64,000 nt of DNA from Immundisolibacter cernigliae (GTDB lineage: Bacteria > Pseudomonadota > Gammaproteobacteria > Immundisolibacterales > Immundisolibacteraceae). The notes beneath the pieces were generated by a model. The model was given only the letters and a program-made list of their open reading frames with translations, made no database searches and was not told the origin of the DNA. The translations under genes and the position numbers were made by a program. Of this stretch, positions 61,541 through 64,000 are shown piece by piece. Position 1 is the first letter of the stretch, and each line of letters starts with the position of its first letter. The DNA is taken from assembly GCF_001697225.1 (NCBI RefSeq), contig NZ_CP014671.1, positions 248,001 to 312,000 on the forward strand, read 5' to 3'.

Positions 61541-63460
61541 ATGATCCGCCTGCAAAAACTCTCCCTCACACGCGGCACCAAGCCTCTGCTGGACGGCGCC
61601 GACCTGACACTCAACCCGGGCGAGAAAGTCGGCCTGATCGGCGCCAACGGCTCGGGCAAATCCAGCCTGTTCGCGCTGCTGCGCGGCGAGCTGACGGCCG
61701 ACGGCGGCGCGGTCGATTTCCCCGCCACCTGGCGCATCTCGCACGTGGCTCAGGAAACGCCGGCCCTGGACCGGCCGGCGCTGGAGTACGTCATCGACGG
61801 CGACGGCGTGCTGCGCGATCTGGAGGCCCAGCTGGCCGCCGCCGAAGCCGCCCACGACGGCGAGCGCATCGGCTACCTGCACGCCGCGCTGGCCGATGCG
61901 GACGCCTACACCGTGCGCTCGCGGGCGGAAATCCTGCTGGCGGGTCTGGGCTTCGCCCAGTCGCAGATGATGGACCCGGTCGCCAGCTTCTCCGGCGGCT
62001 GGCGCATGCGCCTCAACCTGGCGCAGGCCCTGATGAGCCCATCGGACCTGCTGCTGCTGGACGAGCCGACCAACCACCTGGACCTTGACGCCATCCTGTG
62101 GCTGGAAGACTGGCTCAAGCGCTACCCCGGCACGCTGATCGTCATCTCGCACGACCGCGATTTCCTGGATGGGCTCACCAACGTCATCGCGCACCTGTTC
62201 GAAACCAAGCTCAAACGCTACGGCGGCAACTACTCGGCCTTCGAGAAGCAGCGCGCCATCAACCTCTCCGTCGGCCAGGCCGCGTTCGAAAAGCAATCGC
62301 GCGAACGGGCGCACCTGAAGTCCTTCATCGACCGCTTCAAGGCCAAGGCCAGCAAGGCCCGACAGGCGCAGTCGCGAATGAAGATGCTGGCCAAGATGGA
62401 GGAACTGGCCCCGATCCACGCCACCGCCGCCTTCAGCTTCGAGTTTCGTGAGCCGGAACGCGCGCCCAATCCGCTGCTGGTGCTGGAGGACGCGGTCGCC
62501 GGCTATCCGTCCGAGCAGCCCGGCGGCCGGGCGAAGGTCATCCTGTCGCGGCTGAACCTGATCCTGCAGGCCGAGCAGCGCATCGGGCTGCTGGGCGTCA
62601 ACGGCGCCGGCAAGTCCACGCTGATCAAGACGCTGGTCGGCGAACTGCCGCCGCTGGCCGGCAGCGTCAACCTGAACAAGGGCCTGTCGATCGGCTACTT
62701 CGCCCAGCATCAGATCGAAATGCTGCGCCTGGACCAGACGCCGCTGTGGCACCTGGCCAAGCTGGCCCCGAACGTGCGCGAACAGCAGCTGCGCAGCTTC
62801 CTGGGCGGCTTCAACTTCATCGGCGAGATGGCCACGACCCGGGTCGACACCTTCTCCGGCGGCGAGAAGGCACGCCTGGTGCTGGCGCTGATCGTATGGC
62901 AACGCCCCAACCTGCTGGTGCTGGATGAGCCCACCAACCACCTGGACCTTGAAACCCGCGAGGCGCTCACCGTCGCCCTGGCGCAATTCGAAGGCACCCT
63001 GGTGCTGGTGTCGCACGACCGGCACCTGCTGCGCGCCACGACCGAAGAATTCATGATCGTCGCCGACGGCAGCCTCAAACCCTTCGACGGCGATCTGGAC
63101 GACTACCGCGACTGGCTGTTCAAGACCAAGCTTGGCAAGCGCACGGATACCGCCGCCGCGCCCTCGCCCGCCGATCGCAAGGAACAGAAGCGCCACAGCG
63201 CCGCCGCCCGCCAGCACCTGTCCGACCAGCGAAAGCCCATCGAAGCGCGCATCAGGCGCCTGGAAACCCAGATTCAGCGCCACACCGCCCGCGCCGCCGA
63301 GCTGCAAAGCCTGCTCAGCGACCCGGCGCTCTACGCCGACGATCAGAAGGACGCGCTCAAGGCACGCCTGTTCGAACAGGCGACGCAGGTCAAGGAGCTC
63401 AAACAGCTCGAAGCCGAGTGGCTGGAGCAGCAGACGGAGCTGGACAGCCTGGGCGGCTGA
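61541..63460 (+). CDS. ABC-F family ATPase (YheS-like)
   Basis: The 639-residue soluble protein has two ABC domains: Walker A GANGSGKSS and GVNGAGKST, signatures FSGGWRMRLNLAQ and FSGGEKARLVLAL, and two LDEPTNHLD Walker B motifs. The inter-domain linker is charged (RFKAKASKARQAQSRMKML). A C-terminal extension of about 110 residues is probably coiled coil (KPIEARIRRLETQIQRHTAR). ABC-F proteins act on ribosomes rather than in transport. GATAAT at 61528-61533 lies just 7 bases before the ATG. Confidence 0.93.
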   Translation: MIRLQKLSLTRGTKPLLDGADLTLNPGEKVGLIGANGSGKSSLFALLRGELTADGGAVDFPATWRISHVAQETPALDRPALEYVIDGDGVLRDLEAQLAAAEAAHDGERIGYLHAALADADAYTVRSRAEILLAGLGFAQSQMMDPVASFSGGWRMRLNLAQALMSPSDLLLLDEPTNHLDLDAILWLEDWLKRYPGTLIVISHDRDFLDGLTNVIAHLFETKLKRYGGNYSAFEKQRAINLSVGQAAFEKQSRERAHLKSFIDRFKAKASKARQAQSRMKMLAKMEELAPIHATAAFSFEFREPERAPNPLLVLEDAVAGYPSEQPGGRAKVILSRLNLILQAEQRIGLLGVNGAGKSTLIKTLVGELPPLAGSVNLNKGLSIGYFAQHQIEMLRLDQTPLWHLAKLAPNVREQQLRSFLGGFNFIGEMATTRVDTFSGGEKARLVLALIVWQRPNLLVLDEPTNHLDLETREALTVALAQFEGTLVLVSHDRHLLRATTEEFMIVADGSLKPFDGDLDDYRDWLFKTKLGKRTDTAAAPSPADRKEQKRHSAAARQHLSDQRKPIEARIRRLETQIQRHTARAAELQSLLSDPALYADDQKDALKARLFEQATQVKELKQLEAEWLEQQTELDSLGG

Positions 63461-63718
63461 GCCGCTCACTGAGCGCCTCCCGGCGCGCCACAGCGCGAAG
63501 CCAGGCACGGACCCCCGCAACCGGCCAACACCCAGACCGGCACGGCGCCAGGCGATTTGACACCGCTGGTTTCGAATCCGAAAGGGCGGTACCGGGTCCG
63601 TGAACTGAAGGCAGCTTGCGCAGTTCCCCCGCTACCGTCGCAAGGGATGCTGGCATGCGCCACAACCCGAACGCCCGTTATGCTTACCGGAACTTCACTG
63701 CGCGGCCGCCACCTGACC

Positions 63719-64000
63719 ATGCATAACCCACTTTCCACTGTGCTCACCGAGCGCCTGGACATCGCCTACCCGATCTGCCAGGCCGGCATGGGTTTCATTG
63801 CCCGTGGCGAGCTGGCCGCTGCGGTGTCGGCCGCCGGGGGGTTTGGGGTGCTGGGGGCCGAGGGTCTGTCGGCGGACGAGCTGGCCGCCGAGATCGCCAA
63901 GGTGCGCGCGCTCACGGACCGCCCGTTTGGCGTCGACATCCTGTTCGGGCAGGTCAAGAGCGAGCGCAGCGACGCGGTGGCCGAATACTCGGCCCAGGTG
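63719..64000 (+). CDS. Nitronate monooxygenase-like FMN enzyme, 5' part
   Basis: The 94 codons in the window read MHNPLSTVLTERLDIAYPIC, QAGMGFIARGELAAAVSAAG, GFGVLGAEGLSADEL and onward, the start of the NPD/2-nitropropane dioxygenase TIM barrel. The window ends before the active site, so the enzyme could be a nitronate monooxygenase or a relative acting on unsaturated CoA esters. A 258-bp gap precedes it in which I see no gene. Confidence 0.8.
   Translation, partial: MHNPLSTVLTERLDIAYPICQAGMGFIARGELAAAVSAAGGFGVLGAEGLSADELAAEIAKVRALTDRPFGVDILFGQVKSERSDAVAEYSAQV

Overview
The window is about 66% GC, densely coded chromosomal DNA from a gammaproteobacterium. Supporting context is a petABC-sspA-sspB run, a birA-coaX-SPOR run, gltX beside a tRNA-Glu gene, and MgtE, PepN and DegS-like housekeeping genes. 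The number of Rieske ring-hydroxylating oxygenases recalls PAH- and azaarene-degrading gammaproteobacteria such as Immundisolibacter. That name is an inference from gene content and memory, not a database result.

Region 1 (1-19.8 kb) is an aromatic-degradation island with two divergent blocks. The minus-strand block reads from a TetR regulator (15.2 kb) through a DUF1302 outer-membrane protein, a NagG/AndAc-type alpha subunit, a CarAa-type oxygenase, an alpha/beta pair, a second CarAa-type oxygenase, a LigA/LigB (CarBa/CarBb-like) ring-cleavage pair, a CarC-like hydrolase and two more alpha/beta pairs, to a DUF1329 protein cut by the window edge. The plus-strand block carries an AlkB/XylM-like membrane hydroxylase, an alpha/beta pair, a VOC extradiol dioxygenase and a lone NagH-like beta subunit. 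In total there are seven alpha subunits and five beta subunits, but no ferredoxin or reductase gene. The core (CarAa, CarBaBb, CarC, then an anthranilate/salicylate-type oxygenase) has the logic of carbazole or dibenzofuran degradation.

Region 2 (20.2-23.3 kb) holds DAHP synthase, tRNA-Val, gltX, tRNA-Ala and tRNA-Glu. A hairpin-rich intergenic stretch precedes it.

Region 3 (23.5-34.8 kb) is a complete type I-E CRISPR-Cas locus on the minus strand: cas3, cas8e, cse2, cas7, cas5, cas6e, a VapBC toxin-antitoxin pair, cas1, cas2, a leader and a 27-repeat array. VapBC sits inside the operon and has its own promoter-like sequence. Cas7 lacks a stop codon at its expected end.

Region 4 (35-52.5 kb) is mostly housekeeping: pepN; a HAD hydrolase fused to a DUF120 (CTP-dependent riboflavin kinase) domain with a coupled unknown gene; sspB-sspA; the cytochrome bc1 complex; a DegS-like protease; mgtE; a SPOR protein; coaX; birA; tRNA-Arg; a cytochrome b561; and a glycosyltransferase/deacetylase/YbhN-like membrane protein operon.

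Region 5 (52.5-64 kb) returns to catabolism: tandem DapA-superfamily aldolase-like paralogues, an atypical SDR, a YajG-like lipoprotein, an HsaA-like flavin monooxygenase and a second AlkB-like hydroxylase. It ends with a SulP transporter, a D-2-hydroxyacid dehydrogenase, an ABC-F ATPase and a truncated nitronate-monooxygenase-like gene.
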